Of a stretch of DNA of 64,000 bases, positions 16,128 to 25,490 are shown piece after piece. The stretch lies in contig CAIUWR010000045.1 of assembly GCA_903902915.1 (NCBI GenBank), positions 202,588 to 266,587 on the forward strand. Direction: 5' to 3'. Source of the DNA: an uncultured Hyphomicrobiales bacterium. Its GTDB lineage: Bacteria; Pseudomonadota; Alphaproteobacteria; Rhizobiales; Beijerinckiaceae. The notes under the pieces are model-generated. The model searched no databases. It saw only the letters and a list, made by a program, of their open reading frames with translations, and was not told the origin of the DNA. The first letter of the stretch is position 1. Each line of letters starts with the position of its first letter. The position numbers were made by a program, and so were the translations under genes.

Positions 16128-16757
16128 ATGAACGCCAAGCTTTCCCTCGCCGCCGCCCTGTCGGTTCTCGCTCTCGGCAGCGCCGTCGCCGCCGATCTGC
16201 CGCGCCGGGCCACGGCGCCCGCTCCCTATGTGGCGCCAGTTCCGGTCTTCACCTGGACCGGTTTCTACGCGGGCGTGAACGCCGGCTACGGCTGGGGTCA
16301 GCAGAAGTCCACGGCAAACGCGGCCTTCGGCTCGCTTGACGGCGCGCAGGTCGGCGGCACCGCTGGCTACAACCAGCAGGTTGGCGCGCTGGTGTTCGGC
16401 GTGGAAGGCGACTGGGACTGGAGCAACGCCAAGCACACCAATGGCGCCAACGTCTCCAAGCTGACCAATGAGATGACCGCACGCGGCCGCGTGGGCTATG
16501 CGGTTGATCGCGTCTTGCTCTTCACGACCGGCGGCTATGCGGGCGGTACGGTCGACCGCACCGATGGCGTGAATGCGGCGAACGACTGGCACAACGGCTA
16601 CGTGCTGGGCGGCGGCATGGAATACGCCATCACCAACAACGTCTCCGCGAAGGCCGAATATCTCTATACGGACCTCTCCTCGAAGACCGACACGGCGATC
16701 TCGCACGCCGGCGTGACCCAGAACACCGTCCGCATGGGCGTGAACTACCGCTTCTGA
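16128..16757 (+). CDS. Outer membrane beta-barrel protein, Omp25/Omp31-like
   Basis: 209 residues. A signal peptide ends at about ALGSAVAA, followed by DLPRR, the typical mature start of Rhizobiales Omp31/RopB-like proteins. Alternating strands such as WTGFYAGVNAGYGWG and VFGVEGDWDWS, and a last strand ending in VRMGVNYRF with terminal Phe, give an eight-stranded barrel recognised by the BAM complex. ATG at 16128 was chosen for the AGGAG nine bases ahead. These proteins are abundant and structural; no transported substrate is implied. Confidence 0.9.
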   Translation: MNAKLSLAAALSVLALGSAVAADLPRRATAPAPYVAPVPVFTWTGFYAGVNAGYGWGQQKSTANAAFGSLDGAQVGGTAGYNQQVGALVFGVEGDWDWSNAKHTNGANVSKLTNEMTARGRVGYAVDRVLLFTTGGYAGGTVDRTDGVNAANDWHNGYVLGGGMEYAITNNVSAKAEYLYTDLSSKTDTAISHAGVTQNTVRMGVNYRF

Positions 16758-16779
16758 TCGCCCTCCAGCGAGAAGACCC

Positions 16780-16816
16780 GAGGCCCGGCGGCAACCCCGT
16801 CGGGCCTCACCTTTTT
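16780..16816 (+). terminator. Intrinsic terminator after the outer-membrane gene
   Basis: GAGGCCCG (16780-16787) pairs with CGGGCCTC (16801-16808) and is followed by a run of five T at 16812-16816. It ends the plus-strand barrel transcript and lies 14 bases before the stop of the convergent cold-shock gene. Confidence 0.8.
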
Positions 16817-16829
16817 AGAGGCGCCGCTG

Positions 16830-17042
16830 TCATTCGAGGCGCAAATTGACCGCCTTCGGCCCTTTGCCCTTCTTGTCCGGCTCGATTTCATAAGCGACCT
16901 TCTGCCCCTCGTTGAGAGAGCGCAGTCCGGCATGTTCTATGGCTGTGATGTGGACGAAAATATCGCTGCTCCCGTCCTCGGGCTTGATGAAACCGTAGCC
17001 CTTTTCCGCGTTGAAGAACTTCACCACACCCTTCTGCGTCAT
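16830..17042 (-). CDS. Cold-shock family protein
   Basis: 70 residues. The nucleic-acid binding motifs RNP1 (KGYGFIKPE) and RNP2 (DIFVHITAI) are intact, and the protein begins with KGVVKFFNAEKG, as in all CspA-type single-domain proteins. It binds single-stranded RNA/DNA and melts RNA structure in the cytosol. ATG at 17042 is the family start; the frame runs open further upstream but without homology. Whether it responds to cold cannot be told; paralogues are common in this group. Confidence 0.93.
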   Translation of the reverse strand: MTQKGVVKFFNAEKGYGFIKPEDGSSDIFVHITAIEHAGLRSLNEGQKVAYEIEPDKKGKGPKAVNLRLE

Positions 17043-17121
17043 GGCTGGTTTCCTTTCCAGTCCTCGCTCCGGTTGTGGAATATGGGGCGCGCCGACGCGC
17101 CGGACAGGGCTTTGCGCCGCC

Positions 17122-17964
17122 TTACTCGCCGGTGAGCCAGGAAATCCGATAGGCGGCGCCGGGGCCTTGGGCGAGGCGAGCCGCAAGGGCGGGCAGCAGT
17201 TCGCGGGCCTCCTCCTCCAGCACGAAGGGCGGGTTGACGACGACCAATCCGCACCCCTTGAGCGCGCCCACCTCACGCAGATGATCGACGTCGAGTTCCA
17301 GACACAGAACCTTGCGGATCGGCCCATCGGCAAGATATTGGCGGAAATCGTCCACCCCGCCAGCAACCTTCAGCGGATACCAGAGCGCATAGGTTCCTGT
17401 CGGCCATTTCTCCCAGGCGTTTTCGAGGGCGCGGGCCATGCGCTCGAACTCGTCGCGCTCCTCGAAGGGCGGATCCATGAGCACGAGGCCCCGGCGCTCA
17501 ACGGGCGGCACGCCCGCCCTGAGGGCCTGATAGCCATCCATCGTCAGGATCTTGCAGCGTTTTTCCAGGCCGAGCGAGCGCACGAGGCGACGCGAGTCAT
17601 GTTCGTGCAGCTCGCTGAAGGTCATCCGATCCTGCGGCCGCAACAGCCGCTGGGCGATCAGCGGCGACCCTGGATAGGCCCCCGGCGCCTGCGCCGTGCC
17701 CGGCACAAGCCGCAGATAGGGCTCCAGAAGAGCGGCTGTGGCGGGCGGCAGGTCGGCGCCAAGCAGGCGGCCGATCCCATCACGCCATTCCCCGGTGCGC
17801 AGCGCCTCCTCGGAGGACAGATCATAGCGCCCGACGCCGCTATGGGTGTCGAGATAGCGCAGCGGCGCATCCTTGCGCATCAGGTAGAGCAGGATGCGGG
17901 TCAACAACGCATGTTTGAAAACATCTGCGAAATTGCCGGCGTGGAAGGCGTGCCTGTAATTCAT
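17122..17964 (-). CDS. rlmJ: 23S rRNA (adenine(2030)-N6)-methyltransferase
   Basis: 280 residues, the full family length. The N-terminal MNYRHAFHAGNFADVFKH is the hallmark of RlmJ, LDTHSGVGRYDL is the AdoMet-binding region (normally TH.G.G.Y) and DPPFEE (164-169) is the catalytic (D/N)PPF-type motif of N6-adenine methyltransferases. It methylates A2030 of 23S rRNA before ribosome assembly. A second copy of a similar motif, VNPPF at about residue 250, is also usual in this family. Encoded alone on the minus strand. Confidence 0.92.
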   Translation of the reverse strand: MNYRHAFHAGNFADVFKHALLTRILLYLMRKDAPLRYLDTHSGVGRYDLSSEEALRTGEWRDGIGRLLGADLPPATAALLEPYLRLVPGTAQAPGAYPGSPLIAQRLLRPQDRMTFSELHEHDSRRLVRSLGLEKRCKILTMDGYQALRAGVPPVERRGLVLMDPPFEERDEFERMARALENAWEKWPTGTYALWYPLKVAGGVDDFRQYLADGPIRKVLCLELDVDHLREVGALKGCGLVVVNPPFVLEEEARELLPALAARLAQGPGAAYRISWLTGE

Positions 17965-17982
17965 GTGCGAAGGCTTACCCCC

Positions 17983-18744
17983 TCAGAGGCTCGGCGTCAC
18001 CTTGATCGCCTGCCCCCGACACGAATTTCGCGTCACTTCAGGACAGGCCCGAAACTCGCGCAAATCCTTGGTCAGGCAAATGCGCACGTCCTGAAGATAA
18101 CCCTTGGCGCAGCCAACCGAGGCCATGCCCGCCCGCAGCCGTGGATTGGCCCGGCCAAAAGCGCGCAAAATCTCGGCCGGCGCAACCTCCTCTTCATGCC
18201 GCAGGCGCTCGAACTCGGGGGGCACGCGCACCAGGTCGCGCGCCGCCCGCACGTCGGCGAAGTAATCCTGGGGCGAACGGCCAGAACAGCTGCCATGCTT
18301 GCGCCATTCATAGCGGGCGAGCCCCTCGTTCGGAAACAGATCCTTGGCGGCGTCCAGCGCAACGCGCGAAACCGTGCGGCCCGCCGCGTCGCAATCGCTG
18401 GGGAAGCCCCGCTCGAACTGAGGCCACAGACCATGGACGACAAAACCAAGCCCGATGCCCGCCTGGCATTGGTCCGGCGACTTCTGCGCCCCTCCGGCGG
18501 CGCAAAAGCCGGGCGACCAGGACAGGGACAGCACGTAGAAATCGAATTCGCCGCCGGGCGTGGGGCGACGGAACGCCCGTTCCATGGCGCCATCGCCACC
18601 GGCGGGAGAGGCCCGATCCTCGCAATGGTCCAGAACGCAATCTGGCGCGCCCTGGGCGACGGAAGGCGTGGAAAAGCCCCAAAGGGCGGCGAGAAGGGCG
18701 ACGGCGGCCCAGCAACGCCTTGAAATCAAAGGAAGAGAAGTCAC
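17983..18744 (-). CDS. Secreted ribonuclease T2 family protein
   Basis: 253 residues with a signal peptide of about 30 residues (AVALLAALWGFSTPSVAQG). Both catalytic segments are present: CAS I as VVHGLWPQ (His 104) and CAS II as YEWRKHGSC (EWRKHG, 146-151). These endoribonucleases cut single-stranded RNA by a 2',3'-cyclic phosphate and act outside the cytoplasm. GTG at 18744 was chosen because AGGAGG lies six bases upstream; an ATG 14 codons earlier would put arginines and prolines ahead of the signal peptide. It lies 20 bases after the end of a secreted Cys-containing protein, probably in one transcript. Confidence 0.9.
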   Translation of the reverse strand: MTSLPLISRRCWAAVALLAALWGFSTPSVAQGAPDCVLDHCEDRASPAGGDGAMERAFRRPTPGGEFDFYVLSLSWSPGFCAAGGAQKSPDQCQAGIGLGFVVHGLWPQFERGFPSDCDAAGRTVSRVALDAAKDLFPNEGLARYEWRKHGSCSGRSPQDYFADVRAARDLVRVPPEFERLRHEEEVAPAEILRAFGRANPRLRAGMASVGCAKGYLQDVRICLTKDLREFRACPEVTRNSCRGQAIKVTPSL

Positions 18745-18764
18745 GCACACCCTCCTGAAACCAC

Positions 18765-19262
18765 TCAGGGGCGCGCGGCCATGCACCCCTGACCATAGGC
18801 GTAGTTACGATCCAGGCCGTTGACGCAATAGGTCACGCCCCAGTTATTGAACAGATTGGTGCGGCCGGTGAGCGGAAGCAAGCCAAAAAAATCGCCCCCG
18901 GCGAAACCGAGCTCCTCGCCGATCCAATAGGTGACTTGCCGCACCTTGCCGTCATTGAAATAGACGCGCGCCGTGCAATAGCGGCGCGGGATATAATCGG
19001 CGCCATTGGTGCGGTAGCCGATCTCGTGGAACCGATCAAAACCCGCCATCTCCAGCCCGGACTTCCAGTATTCGCTTTCCGTATCGGAAAAGCGGGTCTG
19101 GATGTTGAAAAGCACCTCGGGCGTGTCGCAAGCGGGAACCTCGCCGGTCCAGGGCAGGTAGCGATGCTCGGCGGGCGTCAGCGGGCGGGTCTCGGCGGCC
19201 GCCGCAAGCGGGAGAGACGCCCCAAAGAGGGCGAGCAGGATGGCAACGATTACGCGATTCAT
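18765..19262 (-). CDS. Secreted hypothetical protein upstream of RNase T2
   Basis: 165 residues. A signal peptide ends near PLAAAAE. The mature part has four cysteines (in EVPACDT, RRYCTARV, VTYCVNG, GQGCMAA), suggesting two disulfides in the periplasm, and is rich in aromatic residues. I do not recognise a family. The short distance to the RNase T2 gene on the same strand suggests co-transcription and a shared compartment; it could assist, inhibit or process the nuclease, but nothing in the sequence proves this. ATG at 19262 was chosen for the signal peptide; a longer frame exists. Confidence 0.7.
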   Translation of the reverse strand: MNRVIVAILLALFGASLPLAAAAETRPLTPAEHRYLPWTGEVPACDTPEVLFNIQTRFSDTESEYWKSGLEMAGFDRFHEIGYRTNGADYIPRRYCTARVYFNDGKVRQVTYWIGEELGFAGGDFFGLLPLTGRTNLFNNWGVTYCVNGLDRNYAYGQGCMAARP

Positions 19263-19350
19263 GTCGGGCCTCTCCACCTTGAGAGGCCACGATGCGTCGA
19301 GCGACAACCAGGGTCAACGTACAGCTTGACCATTGCAGCCTTGAAATCGG

Positions 19351-20934
19351 CTATTGCGCCTTCTTCTGATAATCCTTCACGTCATTAAACTGAATCTGCG
19401 GCCACTTTTCCTGCTCGTAACGCAGGGCCCAGGCCGATTGCGCCAAATAGACCGGCGCATGATCGAGATCCTCGGCGATGGAGGCCGGGAATGCGCGCTG
19501 GAATTTGTCGAGATCGAGCGGATCATCCGCGCTGATCCAGCGGCAGACCTCGAAGCGGCTCTGCTCGAAGCTCACGGGCAGGCCGTATTCCGCCTGTAAC
19601 CGCTCGGCCAGCACGTCGAGCTGCAAGGCGCCGACCACGCCCACGATGGCGCCTGAGCCGTCATTGGGCACGAAAACCTGCACCACGCCCTCTTCGGCCA
19701 GTTGCTGCAAGGATTCGCGCAGCTTCTTGGCCTTCATGGCGTCGCCCAGTTTCACGCGGCGCAAAATCTCGGGCGCGAAGCTGGGCACGCCGCGAAAAAT
19801 GATATCCTCGCCCTCGGTCAGCGTGTCGCCGATGCGCAGGGTGCCGTGGTTGGGAATGCCCACCACATCGCCCGCATAGGCCTCTTCGGCGATCTGGCGA
19901 TCCTGGGCGAAAAAGAACTGCGGCGCGTTGATGGGAAGCGGCTTGCCGGTGCGCACCAACTTGGCCTTCATGCCGCGCGTCAGCTTGCCGGAGCAGATCC
20001 GGGTGAAGGCGATGCGGTCCCGGTGGTTGGGATCCATGTTCGCCTGAATCTTGAACACGAAGCCGGTCATCTTCGCCTCGCGCGGCTCGACGCGCCGGCT
20101 GGCGGAATCCTGCCCGCGCGGCGGCGGCGCGAATTCGCCAAGGCCATCAATGAGATCCTGCACGCCGAAGGTGCGCAGCGCGCTGCCCCAGAACACCGGC
20201 GTCAGGTGACCTTCGCGGAAACTGTCGAGATCGAACGGCTTGCAGGCTTCGACCGCCAGCCCCAGCTCTTCGCGGAAAGCCTCGCGCTGATGCTCGGGCA
20301 GAAGGTCCGCCACCGCCGGATCGTCGGGACCATTCACCTTCTGCATGGGCGCGTCGGAATCCACGTGGCGGATGGCGCTGGCGCGCAAATCATAGGTGCC
20401 GGCGAAATCGCGGCCGCGGCCGATGGGCCAGGTGAGGGGCGCGGTGTCGAGCGCCAACGTCTTCTCGATCTCGTCGAGCAGATCGAAAGGATCGCGCGTG
20501 TCGCGGTCGAGCTTGTTGATGAAGGTGACGATGGGAATGTCGCGCAGGCGGCAGACCTCGAACAGCTTGCGCGTGCGCGCCTCGATGCCCTTGGCCGCGT
20601 CGATCACCATGATCGCCGAATCGACGGCGGTCAGCGTGCGATAGGTGTCTTCGGAAAAGTCTTCATGGCCCGGCGTGTCCAGCAGGTTGAAGACGCGCCC
20701 GTCATATTCGAAGGTCATGACCGAGGTGACGACCGAAATGCCGCGCTCGCGCTCGATGCCCATCCAGTCGGACCGGGTCTGGCGACGGTTGGCCTTGGCG
20801 CGCACCTCGCCCGCCAGCTGAATCGCGCCGCCGAACAGCAGCAGCTTTTCGGTCAGCGTGGTCTTGCCCGCGTCCGGATGGGAGATGATGGCGAAGGTGC
20901 GCCGCTTGGAAACGGGGTCTGTGTCTGCGGTCAT
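19351..20934 (-). CDS. prfC: Peptide chain release factor 3
   Basis: About 527 residues. GTPase motifs are complete: G1 SHPDAGKTTLTEK (from residue 18), RGISVVTSVM (switch region), G3 DTPGHEDFSEDTYRTL, and G4 NKLDRDTRDPFDLLDEIE, with the RF3-specific pattern SDWMGIERERGIS. RF3 uses GTP to remove RF1 or RF2 from the ribosome after peptide release. ATG at 20934 is preferred over one five codons upstream since homology begins with it. Encoded alone, directly downstream of the RND efflux operon but separated by a strong hairpin. Confidence 0.93.
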   Translation of the reverse strand: MTADTDPVSKRRTFAIISHPDAGKTTLTEKLLLFGGAIQLAGEVRAKANRRQTRSDWMGIERERGISVVTSVMTFEYDGRVFNLLDTPGHEDFSEDTYRTLTAVDSAIMVIDAAKGIEARTRKLFEVCRLRDIPIVTFINKLDRDTRDPFDLLDEIEKTLALDTAPLTWPIGRGRDFAGTYDLRASAIRHVDSDAPMQKVNGPDDPAVADLLPEHQREAFREELGLAVEACKPFDLDSFREGHLTPVFWGSALRTFGVQDLIDGLGEFAPPPRGQDSASRRVEPREAKMTGFVFKIQANMDPNHRDRIAFTRICSGKLTRGMKAKLVRTGKPLPINAPQFFFAQDRQIAEEAYAGDVVGIPNHGTLRIGDTLTEGEDIIFRGVPSFAPEILRRVKLGDAMKAKKLRESLQQLAEEGVVQVFVPNDGSGAIVGVVGALQLDVLAERLQAEYGLPVSFEQSRFEVCRWISADDPLDLDKFQRAFPASIAEDLDHAPVYLAQSAWALRYEQEKWPQIQFNDVKDYQKKAQ

Positions 20935-20949
20935 GGTCCTGAAATCCAC

Positions 20950-20970
20950 GGCCCGCCGGAGGGGCGGGCC
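20950..20970 (-). terminator. GC-rich hairpin between the efflux operon and prfC
   Basis: GGCCCGCC (20950-20957) and GGCGGGCC (20963-20970) form an 8-bp all-GC stem around GGAGG. It lies after the RND permease stop and just ahead of the prfC start on the minus strand. There is no U-tract, so it may act as a partial terminator or processing site. Confidence 0.4.
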
Positions 20971-21038
20971 GCTAGGGGCTTAACAAATGCGAGGGGGCTT
21001 GTGCAAACAATCCCCGAAGGCGCCCGGCGGCGGCCCGG

Positions 21039-24000
21039 CTATTCGGCGGCCTTGGCCTCGGTCACCTGCATCAGCGCCGCCCGATCCGCCGCCTCGCGCG
21101 CATGGTCGCGCGCGAGGAACGTGTAGATCGCGGGGGTGATGAAAATGGTGAAGAGCGTGCCGATGGCCATGCCGAAGCCGATCACGAGACCGATGTCGAA
21201 GCGGCTGCGCGCGCCAGCGCCATGGGCCAGCATGAGCGGCAACATGCCCGCAACCATGGCGGCCGTGGTCATCAGGATGGGGCGCAAACGAACGCCCGCC
21301 GCATGTTCGATCGCCTCACGGCGGGTCATGCCTTGCTCCTCCTGCATCCGGTTGGCGAATTCCACCATCAGGATGCCATGTTTGGAGATGAGGCCGATGA
21401 GCGTCACCAGTCCGATCTGCGTGTAGATATTGATCGAGGCTGCGCCGATGACCCCCAAGACGTTCAGGGGCAACAGCGCGCCGAACATGGAGGTCGGCAG
21501 GGCGATCAGGATGATCAGCGGATCGCGGAAGCTTTCGAACTGCGCCGCCAGCACGAGGAAGATGACGATCAACGCGAAGATGAAAGTCACCGCGAGCGAA
21601 TTGCCTTCCTGCACATATTGGCGCGCATCGCCCTGGAAGTCATAGGTGTAACCCTCGGGGAAGATCTCCTTCGACTTGGCGGTCAGAAAGTCGATGGCCT
21701 CGCCGATGGTGCGGCCGGGGAAGGGCACGCCCGAAAGCGTGGCCGAGCTGAGCTGCTGAAAATTCGTCAGCGCATTGGGCTGCACGGACTGGCTCACCGC
21801 CGCGATGGCCGAGAGCGGCACCAATTCGCCTGAAGCCGTGCGCACCTGATAGCGCAGCAGCCAGTCGCCCGTGATGCGGAACTCACGCGGCGCCTGCGGA
21901 ATCACTTCATAGCTGCGGCCATAGAGGCTGAAGCGGTTCACATAGTTGCCGCCCAGGAAGGTGGCGAGCGAGGAGCCCACATCCTGCATGCTGACGCCAA
22001 GGCGATTGGCCTTCGCGGCGTCAATCTTCATTTCGATCTGGGGCGTATCGAATTTCAGATCCGAGTCGGTGAAGATGAACATGCCGCTCTTCTGCGCCGC
22101 CGTCTGCATCTCCGCCAGAACCCCGGCGAGCTGCTGGTAGTCGCCTGTCGTGCGGATGACGAATTGCACGGGCGGGCCGCCAGCAGAGCCCGGCAAGGCG
22201 GGGGGCGCGAAGGCGAAGGCCTGCGCGCCGGGGATGAGGGTGAGCTTGGATTGCAGATCCTGCAACACCTGCTTTTGCGTGCGCTCGCGCTCGTCCCAGG
22301 GCTTCAGGATGAGGCCCGCAAAAGCCTGCCGGACGCCGGCTGAGCCATTGATCGCGAACACATGGGCGTTTTCGGGAATTTTCGCGATTTCCGTCTGAAG
22401 CTTGCCCGTCATGTCCTCGAGATAGTCGAGGTTGGCGTATTGCGGCGTCTTCACGATGCTGACGATGAAGCCCTGATCCTCCTCCGGCGCCAGTTCGCGC
22501 GGAGTGGTCAGATACATGATGGCGGTGAGCGCCAGCACGCCCACCAGCACCAGCACGCTCATGGCGCGGAAATCGAGCGTGCGATGCAGTCTGCGCTCAT
22601 AGCGCTTGCGCAGCCCATCGAACATGCGGTCAAGGAAAAGCGCGAAACGCCCCGGACCCTGCGCGCTTTGCGGCTTCAACAGCTTCGAGCACATCATGGG
22701 CGAGAGCGTGAGCGCGACGAAGCCCGACACGAAAACCGAGCCCGCGAGCGTGAAGGCGAATTCGCGGAACAGCGCCCCCGTGACGCCCGATACGAAGCCG
22801 ATGGGCGCATAGACCGCGATGAGCGTGATCGTCATCGCGATCACCGGCCCCGCGATTTCCCGCGCGCCTTTGATCGAAGCCTCGAAAGGGGTCATTCCAT
22901 CTTCGATATGCCGGTAGATGTTCTCGACCACCACGATGGCGTCATCGACGACAAGGCCGATGGCGAGCACCAGCGCCAGCAGGGTGAGCAGATTGATGGA
23001 ATAGCCCAGCGCCAGCAGCATGATCATCACGCCCACCAGCGACAGCGGAATCGTGACGATGGGAATCAGCGTGGAGCGCATGTTCCCCAGGAACAGGAAG
23101 ATCACCACCACGACGATCAGCGCGGCCTCTCCGAGCGTCTTGGCGACCTCGGAGATGGACGCACGGATGAAGGCGGTGGCGTCATAAGCGATCGCCGCGT
23201 CAAGGCCCGGCGGCAGATTGGCCTGCAACTGCGGAAAAGCCTCGCGCACATTGTTGATCACGGTCAACGGATTGGCGGTCGGCGTCGAGTAGACGCCGAT
23301 GAACACGGCTTTCAGACCGTCGAAGACGGAGGAAGCGTCGACGCTTTCGGGGCCGAGCTCCACGCGGGCGATGTTGCCGAGGCGAATGAGCGAATCCCCG
23401 CGCGCCGCGATGACGAGCTGGGAAAAAGCCTGGGCGGTGTCGAGCGAGGTCTGGGCGTTGATGCTGGTCTGCACCCAGTCGCCCTTGATCTGGCCGGCGG
23501 CGGAGGTGAAGTTGTTGGCGGCGAGCGCATTGCGCACATCGGCGGGAGTCACGCCGCGCGCCGCCATGCGTTCGGGATCAAGCCAGATGCGCATGGCGAA
23601 GGTCTGACCGCCCAGAATCTGCGCCTCGCCGACGCCATCGAGCGTTTGCAGGCCTGGCTGCACCACGCGGGTGATATAATCGGTGATCTGTGAGGCCGTC
23701 ATGGTGGCGGAGTTGAACGACAGATACATCAGCGCGATGCCCTGCCCCGTCTTCTTCACCACGACAGGATCGTTGGCCTCGCGCGGCAGCGTGCTCTTCA
23801 CCTGATTGATCTTCGACAGAACGTCCGTGACCGCCCGGTCCGCGCTGGCGTTGAGGCGCAGGTTCAGGGTGATGGTCGAGACATTCTGCTGGGAGCTCGA
23901 CACAAGCGTGTCGACCCCTTCCGTGCTGGCCACCGCCTGCTCGAGCGGCGTGGTGATGAAGCCACGGATCAGATCCGCATTGGCGCCCGGATAATTGGTG

Positions 24001-24146
24001 GTGATCGTCAGCGTGGTCTGCTGCAATTCCGGATATTGCCGGATCTGCAGCTTGAGCCCGGCCTGAATGCCGACCAGAAGAAGCATGAGGCTGACGACGC
24101 TGGAAAGCACCGGCCGCTTGATGAAGAGATCTGTGAAGGTGCTCAT
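21039..24146 (-). CDS. Efflux RND transporter permease (AcrB/MexF-type)
   Basis: 1035 residues, the standard length for a hydrophobe/amphiphile efflux (HAE-1) pump. It starts MSTFTDLFIKRPVLSSVVSL as usual, and transmembrane helix 4 carries the proton-relay pair in LAIGLVVDDAIVVVENIYRH. The duplicated 12-helix plan with two large periplasmic loops is evident. It exports drugs or lipophilic compounds by proton antiport, together with the adaptor encoded nine bases upstream. No outer-membrane channel gene is present in this two-gene unit, so it may use the channel from the neighbouring operon. Confidence 0.9.
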   Translation of the reverse strand: MSTFTDLFIKRPVLSSVVSLMLLLVGIQAGLKLQIRQYPELQQTTLTITTNYPGANADLIRGFITTPLEQAVASTEGVDTLVSSSQQNVSTITLNLRLNASADRAVTDVLSKINQVKSTLPREANDPVVVKKTGQGIALMYLSFNSATMTASQITDYITRVVQPGLQTLDGVGEAQILGGQTFAMRIWLDPERMAARGVTPADVRNALAANNFTSAAGQIKGDWVQTSINAQTSLDTAQAFSQLVIAARGDSLIRLGNIARVELGPESVDASSVFDGLKAVFIGVYSTPTANPLTVINNVREAFPQLQANLPPGLDAAIAYDATAFIRASISEVAKTLGEAALIVVVVIFLFLGNMRSTLIPIVTIPLSLVGVMIMLLALGYSINLLTLLALVLAIGLVVDDAIVVVENIYRHIEDGMTPFEASIKGAREIAGPVIAMTITLIAVYAPIGFVSGVTGALFREFAFTLAGSVFVSGFVALTLSPMMCSKLLKPQSAQGPGRFALFLDRMFDGLRKRYERRLHRTLDFRAMSVLVLVGVLALTAIMYLTTPRELAPEEDQGFIVSIVKTPQYANLDYLEDMTGKLQTEIAKIPENAHVFAINGSAGVRQAFAGLILKPWDERERTQKQVLQDLQSKLTLIPGAQAFAFAPPALPGSAGGPPVQFVIRTTGDYQQLAGVLAEMQTAAQKSGMFIFTDSDLKFDTPQIEMKIDAAKANRLGVSMQDVGSSLATFLGGNYVNRFSLYGRSYEVIPQAPREFRITGDWLLRYQVRTASGELVPLSAIAAVSQSVQPNALTNFQQLSSATLSGVPFPGRTIGEAIDFLTAKSKEIFPEGYTYDFQGDARQYVQEGNSLAVTFIFALIVIFLVLAAQFESFRDPLIILIALPTSMFGALLPLNVLGVIGAASINIYTQIGLVTLIGLISKHGILMVEFANRMQEEQGMTRREAIEHAAGVRLRPILMTTAAMVAGMLPLMLAHGAGARSRFDIGLVIGFGMAIGTLFTIFITPAIYTFLARDHAREAADRAALMQVTEAKAAE

Positions 24147-24155
24147 GGCGCGCCC

Positions 24156-25316
24156 TTACTGCCGGGGCAAGGGATTGAGCGACGACGGCAGCGCCAGCGC
24201 ATTGTCGACATGCACCCGCGCGCCAGCCATGAGCTTCAGCTGGCCTTCGCTGACCACCAGTTCTCCGGCCTTGAGGCCGCTCAGGATGGCGATGCGGTCG
24301 CCACGGGCATCGCCCAGCGTCACCACCCGCCGCTCGACGACCATCTGTTGATCGGCTGGCGCGGGCGCCGCTTGCGCGGAGCCTTCGGGCGCAGGCGCGG
24401 GCTTCACCACATAGACGCTGTCGCCATAGAGCGAATAGGTGACGCCCGTGCGCGGCAGGGTGACCAGCGAACGGGACTTGCCCGCCAGCACCGCCACATT
24501 GGCGAACATGCCAGGCTTCAACTGCTTGCGGTCGTTCTTGATCTCGGCCCGCACGACCAGATTGCGCGTTTCCGCGCTCACCCGCGCGTCCAGCGAAACA
24601 AGCTTGCCCCGGAATGGCTGACCGGGCCAGGCGTCGACGACGACCTCGACCACCTGGCCTGCGGCCAGATCGGTGATCGCCTGTTCCGGCACGGGGAAAT
24701 CGACATAGATGGGGTCAAGCTGTTGCAGGCTCGCGATGCCCGTGCCCGCCGAAATATACTGCCCGATGTCCGCCCGGCGCAGGCCGATGCGGCCAGCGAA
24801 AGGCGCCACAAGCGCCTTCTGGGCGATCAAGGCGCGGGTGCGCTCCACGGCGGCGGACGCCTGATCGCGCGCCGCTTCGGCGGCGTCGAGGGTCGAGCGG
24901 GAGGTCGAGCCGCCAGTGATGAGCTGCCGCTGACGGTCAAGCGCCAGATCGGCGTTCTTGAGGGTCGCCAGATTGGACTTGAGGTCAGCCTGCTCGACCG
25001 CATCGTCAAGCTCGACCAGCAGGGTTCCCTTGGCCACATCCTGCCCGGAGTCAAAATTGAAGGCGCGAATCATGCCACCGATCTGCGGCGCCAGCTCCAC
25101 GCCCTGCACGGCGCGGAAAGTGCCAACCGCCGGGATGCGGTCCACCCACTCCTCGGACCGCGTCTCCGTCACAGCCACGGTCGCCACCGGCTGCGGCGCT
25201 TTCGCGATAAAGCCCTTGATCATCTCAGGCTTGATGAAGAACTGGAAGTAGCCCAGTCCGCCAGCCAGGCCAGCCAGCACGATGAAAACAAAAGTGAACA
25301 GCACGAATCGACGCAT
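24156..25316 (-). CDS. Efflux RND periplasmic adaptor subunit
   Basis: 386 residues. An N-terminal anchor segment (VLFTFVFIVLAGLAGGLGYF) is followed by the split lipoyl domain (IRAFNFDSGQDVAKGTLLVE ... RTRALIAQKALVAPFAGRIG), a coiled-coil hairpin in between, the beta-barrel region and a membrane-proximal domain. The arrangement is that of membrane-fusion proteins which link an inner-membrane RND pump to an outer-membrane channel. It is translated just ahead of its permease with nine bases between. A gap of 174 bases separates it from the next operon. Confidence 0.9.
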   Translation of the reverse strand: MRRFVLFTFVFIVLAGLAGGLGYFQFFIKPEMIKGFIAKAPQPVATVAVTETRSEEWVDRIPAVGTFRAVQGVELAPQIGGMIRAFNFDSGQDVAKGTLLVELDDAVEQADLKSNLATLKNADLALDRQRQLITGGSTSRSTLDAAEAARDQASAAVERTRALIAQKALVAPFAGRIGLRRADIGQYISAGTGIASLQQLDPIYVDFPVPEQAITDLAAGQVVEVVVDAWPGQPFRGKLVSLDARVSAETRNLVVRAEIKNDRKQLKPGMFANVAVLAGKSRSLVTLPRTGVTYSLYGDSVYVVKPAPAPEGSAQAAPAPADQQMVVERRVVTLGDARGDRIAILSGLKAGELVVSEGQLKLMAGARVHVDNALALPSSLNPLPRQ

Positions 25317-25490
25317 AGGGGCACCAGAAAGCTTGTCTTCGCAACTGCGAAAAGTTCGGCCGCTCTAGCACAGAAACCGGAACAGAGCGACTGATATGGA
25401 ACGCATGGGCGATATCGACAGCCGCGCGCTGTTTTGATACGCGCGATCCATCAAAATGGATGAAACCGTCAAGGCCGCAGCTTCGCCTGC

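Noticed and set aside
17011..18723. 570-codon plus-strand open frame
   Set aside because: Antisense to rlmJ and the RNase T2 gene, no recognisable domain.
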